A DNA stretch of 64,000 nucleotides from Cyanobium sp. Cruz CV13-4-11 (GCF_024346055.1 NZ_JAGQCH010000004.1:1-64000), one strand, 5' to 3'. Numbered from the stretch's first letter, positions 53,630 through 62,790 are shown. Numbers and translations are program-made. Notes: generated by a model not told the origin, from the letters alone.

Positions 53630-53692
53630 TCAGCCCGCCCAGATCTCCTCCAGATCCACCACCAGCCCGGGGAACTGGGGATCACCATCGAA
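53630..53692 (-). pseudogene. Uma2 3' scar, copy 3
   Basis: The minus strand encodes DPQFPGLVVDLEEIWAG before TGA 53630-53632, as in copy 1 (44601-44662). Like that copy it lies directly before a Phd/VapC module, so it is part of the same duplicated block. Confidence 0.82.
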
Positions 53693-53699
53693 GCCTTCA

Positions 53700-53728
53700 G
53701 GCTAGCTTGGATAACCCCCAGGCTAGCC
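53700..53728. promoter_or_regulatory. Duplicate of the Phd/VapC operator, one arm changed
   Basis: GGCTAGCTTG (53700-53709) and CAGGCTAGCC (53719-53728) match the operator at 44671-44699, except for one base in each of the spacer and right arm, which breaks one pair of the palindrome. Confidence 0.6.
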
Positions 53729-53729
53729 A

Positions 53730-54029
53730 TTGATCATGACGGACAGCTGTCCCGCCGGCTCCCGGCGCCAACCCACCCTGGCGGTGCCCTTGGCGGCAGC
53801 CAAGAACCAGCTCTCGGCCCTAGTGGCTCGGGTGGAACGAGGCGAGGAGATCGCCATCACCCGTCGGGGGGTGCCGGTGGTGCGGCTCGTGCCTGATCCC
53901 GGCGATCGCCATCGGGGGGCTGGGCGTCGTCAGCGGGTGGCCCTGGCGCTGGAGCGGCTGCAACAGCTGCGGAGCGGCGTCGTCCTGGATGGCGACCTGG
54001 GGTTGATCGCCCGGGAGGGCCTGGATTGA
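53730..54029 (+). CDS. Phd/YefM-type antitoxin, second copy
   Basis: This 99-residue frame (or 97 from ATG 53736, matching copy 1) differs from the antitoxin at 44707-45000 at only about one residue in the aligned part. It keeps the TTGA overlap with a VapC start, but that toxin is broken after about 40 codons, so this copy is an orphan antitoxin. It could neutralise the intact VapC at 44997. Confidence 0.87.
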   Translation: MIMTDSCPAGSRRQPTLAVPLAAAKNQLSALVARVERGEEIAITRRGVPVVRLVPDPGDRHRGAGRRQRVALALERLQQLRSGVVLDGDLGLIAREGLD

Positions 54030-54147
54030 ACCCGGCGATCGCAACCACCGCCTTTGTGCTCGACAACTCCGTGCTCTGCGGCTGGTTCCTCGCCAACCAA
54101 GCCACGCCCTACAGCGACGCGGTGGCCGGCCTGCTGCCGGTGGTCAT
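54026..54147 (+). pseudogene. vapC: PIN-domain VapC, N-terminal fragment
   Basis: TTG 54026 starts NPAIATTAFVLDNSVLCGWF and continues to LLPVV, identical to the toxin at 44997. One base is then missing relative to copy 1 and homology ends within about ten bases. The remaining ~40 residues contain only the first catalytic Asp. Confidence 0.88.
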
Positions 54148-54180
54148 GCCCACGCCGCAGTGGCTGCGTTGTCACGCGAT

Positions 54181-54262
54181 TCAGCTGGCTTGAATACGCT
54201 TCCTCAGCTTGCGGCTGTATCCGAAGGCGGCAGCAATGCCAAGAACGGGCAGGGGTCCGGGG
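54181..54262 (-). pseudogene. Orphan PEP-CTERM-type sorting tail
   Basis: The minus strand reads VPGPLPVLGIAAAFGYSRKL then RKRIQAS and TGA 54181-54183. It is the same sorting-signal type as the tail of the exported protein at 50985 but with no protein attached, and it lies against the VapC fragment. It is a gene-end scar like the Uma2 and carotenoid-oxygenase pieces. Confidence 0.8.
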
Positions 54263-54354
54263 ACTGAGCGCCTCCATCCGCAAGGCCATGCGAATGATGA
54301 CGCCCAAGGACAACGATCCCCTTCGCTGAGGTCGGAGCCATCCCATCGCCTGAT

Positions 54355-54894
54355 CTGCCCCCCTGGCTGAGCGACGCCGCCATCGCCACCGCCGGGCGCC
54401 TCCTGGCTTGTCACCGGCTGGCGTTCGATCGTCCGCTGCTGGCGGGCGTACAGCACGGCCGCTCACCGTTGCAGGCGGCCCAGGAACTGTTCGTGGCGGC
54501 CACGGTCATCCTGGCCCACGACGGCAGCGCCGATCCGCGCCTGATCTACGCCAACCGCGCCGCCCTTGTGCTCTGGCGCCGCCCCTGGAACGCCATGGTG
54601 GGGCTGCCTTCCCGCCTCACGGCCGAGCCGGCCGAACGACAAAGCCGCGCCCTCGCCCTGGAGAAGGCCCGCCGCCGCGAGGCCGTGGCTGGCTACGCCG
54701 GCGTCCGCGTCGACAGTGGCGGCCGCCGCTTCCGCCTCGAGAAGGCCCGGCTGTGGAGCCTGCGGGATGGCACCGGCCAACCCGCAGGGCAGGCGGCCGC
54801 TTTCGCCACCTGGTGGTGGCTGCCGGAGGCCCCTGGCGGTTCTCCGCCTCCCGCTGGCGAAGAGGCCGAACCCGGGTGGGGGGACCGAACCTGA
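54355..54894 (+). CDS. MEKHLA-domain protein (PAS-like), start codon unclear
   Basis: The frame gives LSDAAIATAGRLLACHRLAF, QAAQELFVAATVILAHDGSA, DPRLIYANRAALVLWRRPWN, GLPSRLTAEPAERQSRALAL and GYAGVRVDSGGRRFRLEKAR, the MEKHLA domain, a PAS-like ligand-binding fold. Homology begins at about 54361, but the frame (open from 54301) has no ATG, GTG or TTG before TTG 54469, which is inside the domain. CTG 54355 is the best alternative. The native start was probably lost when the TA island joined here. Ligand unknown. Confidence 0.75.
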   Translation: MPPWLSDAAIATAGRLLACHRLAFDRPLLAGVQHGRSPLQAAQELFVAATVILAHDGSADPRLIYANRAALVLWRRPWNAMVGLPSRLTAEPAERQSRALALEKARRREAVAGYAGVRVDSGGRRFRLEKARLWSLRDGTGQPAGQAAAFATWWWLPEAPGGSPPPAGEEAEPGWGDRT

Positions 54895-54999
54895 GCCATC
54901 GGTTCTCACCCTGGAAGCCTGATGGCAAGCCGGGGAGATTGATGCAGCGGGTGCTTCCTCACCCGACCCTTCCCGTTGCCTGTATCGGACACAACAACC

Positions 55000-55419
55000 A
55001 TGCGTACCCTGCATCCTTCCCCCTTCGATCTGTTCGACCGGCTGGAGCAACAGCTGCAGACAGCTGAACGGGTTCCCGCCGCCGAGATTTACGAAACCGA
55101 GGCGAAGTACACGATCGCTCTGGAACTCCCCGGCGTCGATCGCTCCTCCATCGACGTGAAGGCCACCGACCGCTCCTTGATCATCACCGCCGAACGCCGT
55201 TCCCCTCAACCGGTTGACGACAGCTCCGCCGCCACCGAAGGCCGCCAGCGTCCTCCCCTGCTGAGCGAATTCCGCTACGGCACCTGGAGCCGCAGCTTCC
55301 GCTTCCCCGGCGGCATCCAGCGGGAGGCCCTCGAAGCCCACTACCGCGATGGTCTGCTGACGGTGACGGCACCCAAGGCGCAGTCGCTGACGTCCGTCAG
55401 CGTCAAGGTGGCCGACTGA
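55000..55419 (+). CDS. hspA: Small heat-shock protein (HSP20/alpha-crystallin)
   Basis: The 139-residue chaperone has the alpha-crystallin domain: PAAEIYETEAKYTIALELPG, RSSIDVKATDRSLIITAERR, and GTWSRSFRFPGGIQREALEA ending DGLLTVTAPKAQS. It holds unfolding proteins under heat or oxidative stress. ATG 55000 fits the family N-terminus PFDLFDRLEQQL. No clear CIRCE element is visible upstream. Confidence 0.93.
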   Translation: MRTLHPSPFDLFDRLEQQLQTAERVPAAEIYETEAKYTIALELPGVDRSSIDVKATDRSLIITAERRSPQPVDDSSAATEGRQRPPLLSEFRYGTWSRSFRFPGGIQREALEAHYRDGLLTVTAPKAQSLTSVSVKVAD

Positions 55420-55424
55420 GGCCC

Positions 55425-55789
55425 TCACTCCTCGATCCGATGGGCGGAATCGAGGGAGAGACCAATCACCGAGATGTAGCTGGTGGCTTCGATCCACCGC
55501 ACGGTGCCTCTCGGGTCGTAGGTCTCTCCCTCCCCATCACCCACGACCACGCTGCAGGGCGGTCGATGGCGGGCTGGTGGCCAGCCTCGGTGGCGATCTT
55601 CAGTCCATCGGCGCTGAGGTCGAGCACCTAGGCGGACAACCCTTCAGTGGGTTGCATCGATTAGAGATGGAGTCGGGCCGTGGCCAGGCCGGTCGGAGGC
55701 TTGTAACGATCGGAACGCGAGGCTTCCTCTAGGCGCCTCTCCAGCCGAAGAAAGGCCTCACGAAACCGTTGCAGGTCGCCGATGACCAC
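55425..55789 (-). pseudogene. Degenerate PilZ-like region and a short C-terminal fragment
   Basis: The minus strand holds pieces in different frames: VLDLSADGLKIATEAG (like the start of a PilZ domain) and VVVGDGEGETYDPRGTVRWI..SYISVIGLSLD (like its end), closing at TGA 55425-55427. A separate 42-codon frame (55661-55789) ends RLEEASRSDRYKPPTGLATA. No continuous gene remains. PilZ domains bind cyclic di-GMP. The assignment is tentative. Confidence 0.4.
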
Positions 55790-55846
55790 CTATCGATCCA
55801 ACCTCCGACTGTTCCTGTCCATTCTCCAGGGTTCCTGGGGATACCC

Positions 55847-55871
55847 GGTTTCGATCTAACAGACCGAAACC
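55847..55871. promoter_or_regulatory. Inverted repeat upstream of flv3
   Basis: GGTTTCGATCT (55847-55857) and AGACCGAAACC (55861-55871) pair at 10 of 11 positions around the loop aac. The site is 49 bases before the flv3 ATG and lacks a T run, so it is more likely an operator or 5' UTR hairpin than a terminator. Confidence 0.5.
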
Positions 55872-55919
55872 CCTACCGCGATGCCTACAGTCTTAGGCCT
55901 GCGGAAGGAGACTGACCCG

Positions 55920-57707
55920 ATGAGCAGCAGCATCGCCAGCGCCCCGACCAGCCTGCCGTCCCCGCCGGGGGCCGCAGCCTCCCGGCTCAGCCTGCAGTGC
56001 GAGCCGATCGCGGCCGACACCACGGCGATCCGCTCCCTCGACTGGGACCGCAGCCGCTTCGACATCGAATTCGGCCTTCGCAACGGCACCACGTACAACG
56101 CCTTCCTGGTGCGGGGCGAGCGCACAGCCCTGGTCGACACCAGCCACGCCAAGTTTCGCGACACCTGGCTCCCCCTGCTGGAGGGTCTGATCGAGCCCAC
56201 AGCGATTGATCACCTGATCGTTTCCCACACCGAACCGGACCATTCCGGCCTGATCGGGGATCTGATCGACAGCCACCCGGACATCGAGATCGTCGGCTCC
56301 AAGGTGGCGATCCAGTTCCTCCAGGACCAGGTGCACCGGCCCTTCCGCAGCCGGGCGGTCAAGAGTGGCGACGAGCTCGACCTGGGCGTGCATCCCGACA
56401 GCGGCGTGGGGCATCGCTTCAGCTTCCTCAGCGCCCCCAACCTGCACTGGCCCGACACGATCTTCTCGTTCGACCACGGCACCGGCATCCTCTACACCTG
56501 CGACGCCTTCGGCCTCCACTACTGCTCCGACGACCTCTTCGATGTCGACCCCGGCGCCATCGCCCCGGACTTCCGCTTCTACTACGACTGTCTGATGGCT
56601 CCCAACGCCCGCAGCGTGCTGCAGGCGCTCAAGCGGATGGAGGGGCTGCCGGAGATCACCACGATCGCCGTGGGCCACGGCCCCCTGCTGCGGGAGCACC
56701 TGCCGCTCTGGGTGGGCGACTACCGCGACTGGAGCGGCCAGCGCAGCGCCGGCGAGGCCTATGCGGCCGTCTGCTATCTGAGCCAGTACGGCTTCTGCGA
56801 CCGGCTCAGCCAGGCCATCGCCCGGGGCGTCGGCAAAGCCTCCGGCCAGGTGCAGCTCGTCGACCTGCGCGCCACCGATGCCCAGGAACTGGCCGCCCTG
56901 ATCGGTGAGGCCAGCGCCGTGGTGGTGCCCACCTGGCCGGCCTCCCCCGATGCCGACCTGCAGACGGCCATCGGCACCCTGCTGGCGGCCCTCCATCCCA
57001 AGCAGTGGGTCGGGTGCTACGACGCCTTCGGCGGCAACGACGAGCCGATCGACACCCTGGCCGGCCAGCTCCGCAACCTGGGGCAGAAATGGGCCTTCGA
57101 GCCCCTGCGCATCCGCCAGGTGCCCAATGGCGCCGACTACCAGCGCTGCGAGGAGGCCGGCACCGACCTGGGCCAGCTGCTCACCAAGGAGAAGACCATC
57201 GCCGCCATGAAGGCCATCGATGGCGATCTGGACAAGGCCCTGGGGCGCCTCAGCGGCGGCCTCTACATCGTCACGGCCCGCCAGGACGACGACGCCGGCA
57301 GCCGCAGCAGCGCCATGGTGGCCAGCTGGGTGAGCCAGGCGAGCTTCGATCCGCCGGGGCTCACGGTGGCCGTCGCCAAGGACCGGGCCATCGAGGCCCT
57401 GATGCAGGTGGACGACCGTTTCGTGCTCAACGTGCTGCGGGACGACAACCACCAGCCCCTGCTGCGCCACTTCCTGCGCCGCTTCCCGCCGGGGGCCGAC
57501 CGGTTCGCCGGCGTGAGCGTGCTCGAAGGCGTGGCCGCCGGCGGGCCCGTCCTGGGGGATGCCCTGGCCTATCTGGGCTGCCGGGTGACCCAGCGCATGG
57601 AAGGCCCCGACCACTGGATCATCTACGCGGTGGTGGAGGAGGGCAACGTGGCCGACACCAACGCCGCCACGGCCGTGCATCACCGCAAGGTGGGCAACCA
57701 CTACTGA
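55920..57707 (+). CDS. flv3: Flavodiiron protein with canonical diiron site (Flv3-like)
   Basis: The 595-residue protein has a beta-lactamase-like diiron domain (about 20-265), a flavodoxin domain (about 270-420) and a C-terminal flavin-reductase domain (about 445-595: YIVTARQDDDAGSRSSAMVA, SWVSQASFDPPGLTVAVAKD). Diiron ligands are all present: SHTEPDHSG (H-x-E-x-D-H), LHWPDT, CDAFG and GHGP. Cyanobacterial Flv1/Flv3 reduce O2 to water with electrons from photosystem I. ATG 55920 is chosen because AAGGAG lies 9 bases upstream; an earlier ATG (55881) lacks one. Overlaps flv1 by one base. Confidence 0.94.
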   Translation: MSSSIASAPTSLPSPPGAAASRLSLQCEPIAADTTAIRSLDWDRSRFDIEFGLRNGTTYNAFLVRGERTALVDTSHAKFRDTWLPLLEGLIEPTAIDHLIVSHTEPDHSGLIGDLIDSHPDIEIVGSKVAIQFLQDQVHRPFRSRAVKSGDELDLGVHPDSGVGHRFSFLSAPNLHWPDTIFSFDHGTGILYTCDAFGLHYCSDDLFDVDPGAIAPDFRFYYDCLMAPNARSVLQALKRMEGLPEITTIAVGHGPLLREHLPLWVGDYRDWSGQRSAGEAYAAVCYLSQYGFCDRLSQAIARGVGKASGQVQLVDLRATDAQELAALIGEASAVVVPTWPASPDADLQTAIGTLLAALHPKQWVGCYDAFGGNDEPIDTLAGQLRNLGQKWAFEPLRIRQVPNGADYQRCEEAGTDLGQLLTKEKTIAAMKAIDGDLDKALGRLSGGLYIVTARQDDDAGSRSSAMVASWVSQASFDPPGLTVAVAKDRAIEALMQVDDRFVLNVLRDDNHQPLLRHFLRRFPPGADRFAGVSVLEGVAAGGPVLGDALAYLGCRVTQRMEGPDHWIIYAVVEEGNVADTNAATAVHHRKVGNHY

Positions 57708-59524
57708 TGACCACCTCCCCCTCCGCGTCCGATCGGCGCGTCATCTCCCTGCCGATCGAACCCGGCCTGCTCTGCCTGCGCGGCCTGAGCCCCCGGCGGC
57801 TGCGCTTTGAGGTGGAATACGGGCTCGAGCGGGGCACCACCGCCAACAGCTTTCTCTTCCAGCAGGGCACCTCCGGCGGCGCCCCTGTGTTGGTGCATCC
57901 CCCGGGGGCCTCCTTCGCCGCCCCCTTCCTGGAGCAGCTGGCCCTGCTGGTGCCGGCCGACGCCCCGCTCAAGGTGGTGGTCGGCCACGTCAACCCCAAC
58001 CGGGTCGCCCTGCTGAAGCAGCTGGCGACGGGCTGGCCAGCCACGGTGCTGGTGGCCTCCAATCCCGGCGCCCAGGTGCTCGCCGAACTCTGGGAGCAGC
58101 AGCGGCCCGGCCCAGCGGGTGAGGCTGCCGCACCAGCCGGCCCAGTGCCCCTGCCGACGATCGAGGTGGTCAAACAGGAGACCAGCCGCACCCTCGCCGA
58201 CGGCCATGTCCTCACCCTGCTTCCCACCCCCACCCCCCGCTGGCCCGGCGGCCTGATCGCCTTCGAAGCCACCACGGGGCTGCTGATGAGCGGCAAGTTC
58301 TTCGCCGCCCACCTCTGCACCGAGGACTTCGCCGAGGCGAACCGCAGCAGCACCGAGGAGGACCGCCGCTACTACTACGACTGCCTGATGGCGCCGATGG
58401 CCCGCCAGGTGGAGACGGTGGTCGACCGGCTCGACGAACTACCGATCCGCACCATCGCGCCGGGCCACGGCCCGGCCATCGCCCAGAGCTGGCGCAGCCT
58501 GCTGGCTGACTACCGCCGCTGGGGGGAGAGTCAGGAGAAGGCCAGCCTGTCGGTGGCCCTCCTGTACGCCAGCGCCTACGGCAACACCGCCGCCATCGCC
58601 GACGCCCTCTCCCAGGGGGTGGCCCGCAGCGGCGTGCGGGTGGAGAGCATCAACTGCGAATTCGCGCCAGCGGAACAGCTGCTGGAGGCGATCCACTCCT
58701 GTGACGCCCTGCTGATCGGTTCCCCCACCCTCGGGGGCCATGCGCCCACGCCGATCGTCTCGGCGCTTGGCACCGTGCTGGCCGAAGGCGACCGGACCAA
58801 GCCGGTGGGGGTTTTCGGCAGTTTCGGCTGGAGCGGCGAAGCCATCGATCTGCTGGAAGGCAAGCTCCGCGACGGCGGCTTCCAGTTCGCCTTCGATCCG
58901 ATCCGGATCAAGTTCAGCCCCGATCTGGCCACCCTGCGCACCCTGGAGGAAACCGGAACCGCCCTGGGCCGCCGCCTGCGCAGCCAGCATCGCCAGACCC
59001 AGCGGCGCAGCTCCGGCGGAGGCCTGAGTGAAAGTCGCACCAACCCGGCGATCCAGGCCCTCGGCCGGGTGGTGGGTGCCCTGTGCGTGGTGCTGGCCCG
59101 CAAAGGGGAAGGATCCGACGCCATCGGTGGAGCCATGGTGGCCAGCTGGGTCAGCCAGGCCAGCTTCAGCCCCCCCGGCTTCACCGTGGCGGTGGCCAAG
59201 GACCGGGCCATGGAGAGCCTGCTGCACGTGGGGGACAGCTTCAGCCTCAACGTGCTGGCGGCCGGGAAGGAAAGCGGCCCGATGAAGCGGTTCCTGCAGT
59301 CCTTCCCCCCGGGGGCGGATCGCCTGGCGGGGCTGGAGCTGGACGCCACCCCAGGCGGACAGCCCCTGCTGCCGGAAGCCCTGGCCTGGCTGGAGGCCCG
59401 CGTCAGCCAACGCATGGAATGCGGCGACCACTGGCTGCTCTACGCCGAAGCCCTCAGCGGCGACCTGCTGGATGCGGCTGCCACGACCGCCGTTCACCAG
59501 CGCCGCAGCGGTGCCAGCTACTGA
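57707..59524 (+). CDS. flv1: Flavodiiron protein with non-canonical diiron site (Flv1-like)
   Basis: The 605-residue protein has the same three-domain layout as its neighbour. The diiron ligands are mostly replaced: HVNPNR instead of HxExDH, PRWPG instead of LHWPD and SGKFF instead of CDAFG, while GHGP is kept. Loss of ligands is the mark of the Flv1/Flv4 class, which works with a canonical partner (Flv3/Flv2). The flavodoxin (LYASAYGNTAAIADALSQGV) and flavin-reductase (SWVSQASFSPPGFTVAVAKD) domains are normal. Its ATG overlaps the flv3 stop (TGATG). Confidence 0.92.
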   Translation: MTTSPSASDRRVISLPIEPGLLCLRGLSPRRLRFEVEYGLERGTTANSFLFQQGTSGGAPVLVHPPGASFAAPFLEQLALLVPADAPLKVVVGHVNPNRVALLKQLATGWPATVLVASNPGAQVLAELWEQQRPGPAGEAAAPAGPVPLPTIEVVKQETSRTLADGHVLTLLPTPTPRWPGGLIAFEATTGLLMSGKFFAAHLCTEDFAEANRSSTEEDRRYYYDCLMAPMARQVETVVDRLDELPIRTIAPGHGPAIAQSWRSLLADYRRWGESQEKASLSVALLYASAYGNTAAIADALSQGVARSGVRVESINCEFAPAEQLLEAIHSCDALLIGSPTLGGHAPTPIVSALGTVLAEGDRTKPVGVFGSFGWSGEAIDLLEGKLRDGGFQFAFDPIRIKFSPDLATLRTLEETGTALGRRLRSQHRQTQRRSSGGGLSESRTNPAIQALGRVVGALCVVLARKGEGSDAIGGAMVASWVSQASFSPPGFTVAVAKDRAMESLLHVGDSFSLNVLAAGKESGPMKRFLQSFPPGADRLAGLELDATPGGQPLLPEALAWLEARVSQRMECGDHWLLYAEALSGDLLDAAATTAVHQRRSGASY

Positions 59525-59533
59525 CCCCCAGGA

Positions 59534-59767
59534 CTAGGCCGCGTGGGGGGGCGTGGGCGACCCGCCGCCACCCGCCTGGAAGGGAAGAACGAGGGTGGCC
59601 CAGTGGTCGGGCCGTTCGGGCCGGCGGCGCCGGGCCCGGCGCACCCCGAAGGGCACCCGCACCACGTTGGTGCCATCCACCCGCTGACTGGCCTCCGGCA
59701 AACCCGGAGAAAGGGCGCCTGGGCCCGGCCCATCGCCTGAATTGTCGTTGCCGTTCATGTACCCCAT
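59534..59767 (-). CDS. Small protein of unknown function
   Basis: A 77-residue frame reads GDGPGPGALSPGLPEASQRV, NVVRVPFGVRRARRRRPERP and DHWATLVLPFQAGGGG, with coding-like composition and a basic centre. It lies between the convergent flv1 and gcvP genes on the gcvP strand. I recognise no domain. The start may be ATG 59767 or 59758. The remainder of the 59525-59853 gap shows nothing else. Confidence 0.45.
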   Translation of the reverse strand: MGYMNGNDNSGDGPGPGALSPGLPEASQRVDGTNVVRVPFGVRRARRRRPERPDHWATLVLPFQAGGGGSPTPPHAA

Positions 59768-59853
59768 CAAAATGAAAGGCGGTTGCCATCGCCGTGACGG
59801 CATGGCACAGCAATGATGCGCCATGCCGGGGGGAAAGGGTACCGCCGGAACAC

Positions 59854-62790
59854 TCAGGCGGCCAGTTCGGCGATTGCCACTTCCTCGACGCTCGGGCAGG
59901 TGCAGACGAGGTTGCGATCGCCGAAAGCGTTGTCGATGCGGGCGACGGCCGGCCAGAACTTGGCCTGCCGCTGGCCCTCCCCGGCGGGGAAGGCCGCCTC
60001 GCTGCGGCTGTAGGCCCGATCCCAGTGGTCGGCGGTGACCGCCGCCAGGGTGTGGGGGGCCTGCTTAAGCGGGTTGTCGAGGGGGTCGGCGGCGCCGGTC
60101 TCGATCGCCCAGGCCTCGCGGCGGATCCCCTCCATCGCCGCACAGAAGCGGTCGATCTCCGGCAGCGATTCGCTCTCGGTGGGCTCCACCATCACCGTGC
60201 CGGCCACGGGCCAGCTGACGGTGGGGGCATGGAAGCCGTAGTCCATCAGCCGCTTGGCCAGATCGTCCACCTCCAGGCCGCAGCTGCGCTTGAGGGGCCG
60301 CAGGTCGAGGATGCACTCATGGGCCACCCGGCCGCCGCGGCCGCGGTAGAGCACGGGGAAGTGGGGCTCGAGTCGCTCGGCGATCAGGTTGGCCGCCAGC
60401 AGGGCCACCTGGCTGGCAGTGCGCAGGCCCGAGCCCCCCATCATGCGGATGTACATCCAGCTGATCGGCAGGATGCCGGCACTGCCCAGGGGCGCCGCTG
60501 ACACCGGGCCGATGGCCTGGCCGCTCGCGGCGGCAGCCAGGGGATGGGACGGCAGGAACGGCACCAGGTGGGCCGCCACGCCGATCGGCCCCACACCGGG
60601 GCCACCGCCGCCATGGGGGATGCAGAACGTCTTATGCAGGTTGAGGTGGCAGACGTCGGCGCCGTAGAGGCCGGGCTTGCAGAGGCCCACCTGGGCGTTG
60701 AGGTTGGCCCCATCCAGGTACACCTGGCCGCCGTGGTCATGCACCACCTGACAGATGCGGCGGATGCCGGTCTCGAACACCCCGTGGGTGGAGGGGTAGG
60801 TGACCATCAGGGCCGCCAGGTCGGCGGCGTGGGCGGCCGCCTTGGCCTCCAGGTCAGCGATGTCGATGTTGCCCTGGGCATCGCAGGCCACCGCCACCAC
60901 CCGCATCCCCGCCATCACGGCGCTGGCCGGATTGGTGCCGTGGGCGCTGGTGGGGATCAGGCACACCTGCCGGTGGCCCTCGCCCCGGCTGCGGTGCCAG
61001 GCCCGGATCACCATCAGGCCGGCGTACTCGCCCTGGGAGCCGGCGTTCGGCTGCAGGGACACCCCCGCAAAGCCGGTGATCGCCCCCAACCAGGCCTCCA
61101 GATCCGCCACTAGGGCGGCATAGCCGGCGGTCTGGTCGGAGGGGGCGAAGGGATGGATCTGGGCGAAGGCCGGCCAGCTCACCGGCGCCAGCTCGGCGGC
61201 GGCGTTGAGCTTCATGGTGCAACTGCCCAGGGGGATCATGCCGTGGACGAGCGACAGGTCCTTGCTCACCAGGCGCTGGATGTAGCGCAGCAGCTCCGTC
61301 TCGCTGCGATAGCGATGGAACACCTCCTGGCTTAGCCAGGGGCGTTCCCGCCCGGGGACGCCCTCGAGCAACTCCTCCAGGGGCTTGCCCTCCAGGGCAA
61401 CCAGGCCCTCCTGGAGGGCCGTGCGTGCCGCGGCGGCGGCAGCGGAATCAGGGGCCAGGGCCGCCAGCAGGGCCGCCAGCTCCTCGGGCGTGGACAGTTC
61501 ATCGAGGCTGATGGCCAGGGCGGCCTCACCGTCGTCGCCCCGGATCCCGCAGCGCAGGTTGAAGCCGGCGGCCACGGCCCGCTGGCGCAAGCCAGGCGCG
61601 GCGGCGGTGCGCACCACGACGGTGTCGAAGCCGAGTCCCGGATCGGGCGCCAGCCCCAGGGCCGCCAGCCCCAGCACCAGCCCCTGCCGCAGGAGCAGAA
61701 GGCGGCGGGCGATGGCCTCGAGGCCATCGGGACCGTGGTGCACGGCATAGAAGCTCGCCATCACGGCGAGCAGCACCTGGGCCGTGCAGATGTTGCTGGT
61801 GGCCTTGTCGCGACGGATGTGCTGCTCCCGGGTCTGGAGGGCCAGCCGCAGCGCCGGGTTCCCCTCCGCATCCTTCGACTGCCCCACCAGGCGGCCGGGG
61901 ATCTGGCGCTTGAAGTCGTCGCGGGTGGCGAAGAAGGCCGCATGGGGGCCACCGAACCCCATCGGCACCCCGTAGCGCTGCAGGCTGCCGACGGCGATGT
62001 CGGCGCCGATCTCACCCACCGGCGCCAGCAGCACCTGGGCCAGCGGATCCACGGCCACCGTGCTGATCACCCCGCAGGCGCGGGCCGCCGCCAGCAGCGG
62101 CGAGGGATCCCAGAGCCGGCCCTCGACGCCGGGCAGCTGGAGCAGCAGGCCGAAGACGTCCTCTCCCAGCACCCCATCGGGGCCGTTGGCGGCGGCTTCG
62201 GCGTCGAAGATCTCGATCACGATCCCCAGGGGTTCGGCCCTGGTGTGGAGCACGGCCAGCGTCTGTGGGAAGACGGCGTTGTCGACCAGGAAGCGGCGTG
62301 CCTGGCCGCGCGGCGAGACCGCCGCCGCCATCGCCATCGCTTCGGCGGCGGCGGTGGCCTCATCCAGCAGGGAGGCGTTGGCGATCGGCAACCCCGTCAG
62401 CTCGCTGACCAGGGTCTGGAAATTCAGCAGGGCCTCCAGCCGCCCCTGGGCGATCTCGGCCTGGTACGGGGTGTAGGCGGTGTACCAGCAGGGGTTTTCC
62501 AGCACGTGGCGCTGGATCAGGGCCGGCGTGGACGTGCCGTGGTAACCGAGGCCGATCAGGCTGCGCAGCACCCGGTTGCGGGAGGCCAACTCAGCCAGTT
62601 CGGCCAAGGCCTCCGCCTCCGGGCAGGGGAGCGGCAGGCCGATGTCGGCCTCGGCCGCCGTCAGCAGGATGTCGGCCGGAACCACCTCAGCCGCCAGCTG
62701 ATCGAGGGACCCCAGGCCGAGCTCCGCCAGCATCCGGTGCTGATCTTCGGGATCCGGACCCAGATGCCGGACCAGGAAGGAGGCGGACAC
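59854..62790 (-). CDS. gcvP: Glycine dehydrogenase (decarboxylating), P protein
   Basis: GcvP is the PLP subunit of the glycine cleavage system: it decarboxylates glycine and passes the aminomethyl group to the lipoyl arm of GcvH, important for photorespiration. The ~978-residue protein has the expected length, with [20 protein letters not shown] at the start, and the PLP lysine in [20 protein letters not shown] (about residue 720). GTG 62790 is preferred; ATG 62865 would overlap gcvH. It follows gcvH on the same strand. Confidence 0.96.
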   Translation of the reverse strand: MSASFLVRHLGPDPEDQHRMLAELGLGSLDQLAAEVVPADILLTAAEADIGLPLPCPEAEALAELAELASRNRVLRSLIGLGYHGTSTPALIQRHVLENPCWYTAYTPYQAEIAQGRLEALLNFQTLVSELTGLPIANASLLDEATAAAEAMAMAAAVSPRGQARRFLVDNAVFPQTLAVLHTRAEPLGIVIEIFDAEAAANGPDGVLGEDVFGLLLQLPGVEGRLWDPSPLLAAARACGVISTVAVDPLAQVLLAPVGEIGADIAVGSLQRYGVPMGFGGPHAAFFATRDDFKRQIPGRLVGQSKDAEGNPALRLALQTREQHIRRDKATSNICTAQVLLAVMASFYAVHHGPDGLEAIARRLLLLRQGLVLGLAALGLAPDPGLGFDTVVVRTAAAPGLRQRAVAAGFNLRCGIRGDDGEAALAISLDELSTPEELAALLAALAPDSAAAAAARTALQEGLVALEGKPLEELLEGVPGRERPWLSQEVFHRYRSETELLRYIQRLVSKDLSLVHGMIPLGSCTMKLNAAAELAPVSWPAFAQIHPFAPSDQTAGYAALVADLEAWLGAITGFAGVSLQPNAGSQGEYAGLMVIRAWHRSRGEGHRQVCLIPTSAHGTNPASAVMAGMRVVAVACDAQGNIDIADLEAKAAAHAADLAALMVTYPSTHGVFETGIRRICQVVHDHGGQVYLDGANLNAQVGLCKPGLYGADVCHLNLHKTFCIPHGGGGPGVGPIGVAAHLVPFLPSHPLAAAASGQAIGPVSAAPLGSAGILPISWMYIRMMGGSGLRTASQVALLAANLIAERLEPHFPVLYRGRGGRVAHECILDLRPLKRSCGLEVDDLAKRLMDYGFHAPTVSWPVAGTVMVEPTESESLPEIDRFCAAMEGIRREAWAIETGAADPLDNPLKQAPHTLAAVTADHWDRAYSRSEAAFPAGEGQRQAKFWPAVARIDNAFGDRNLVCTCPSVEEVAIAELAA

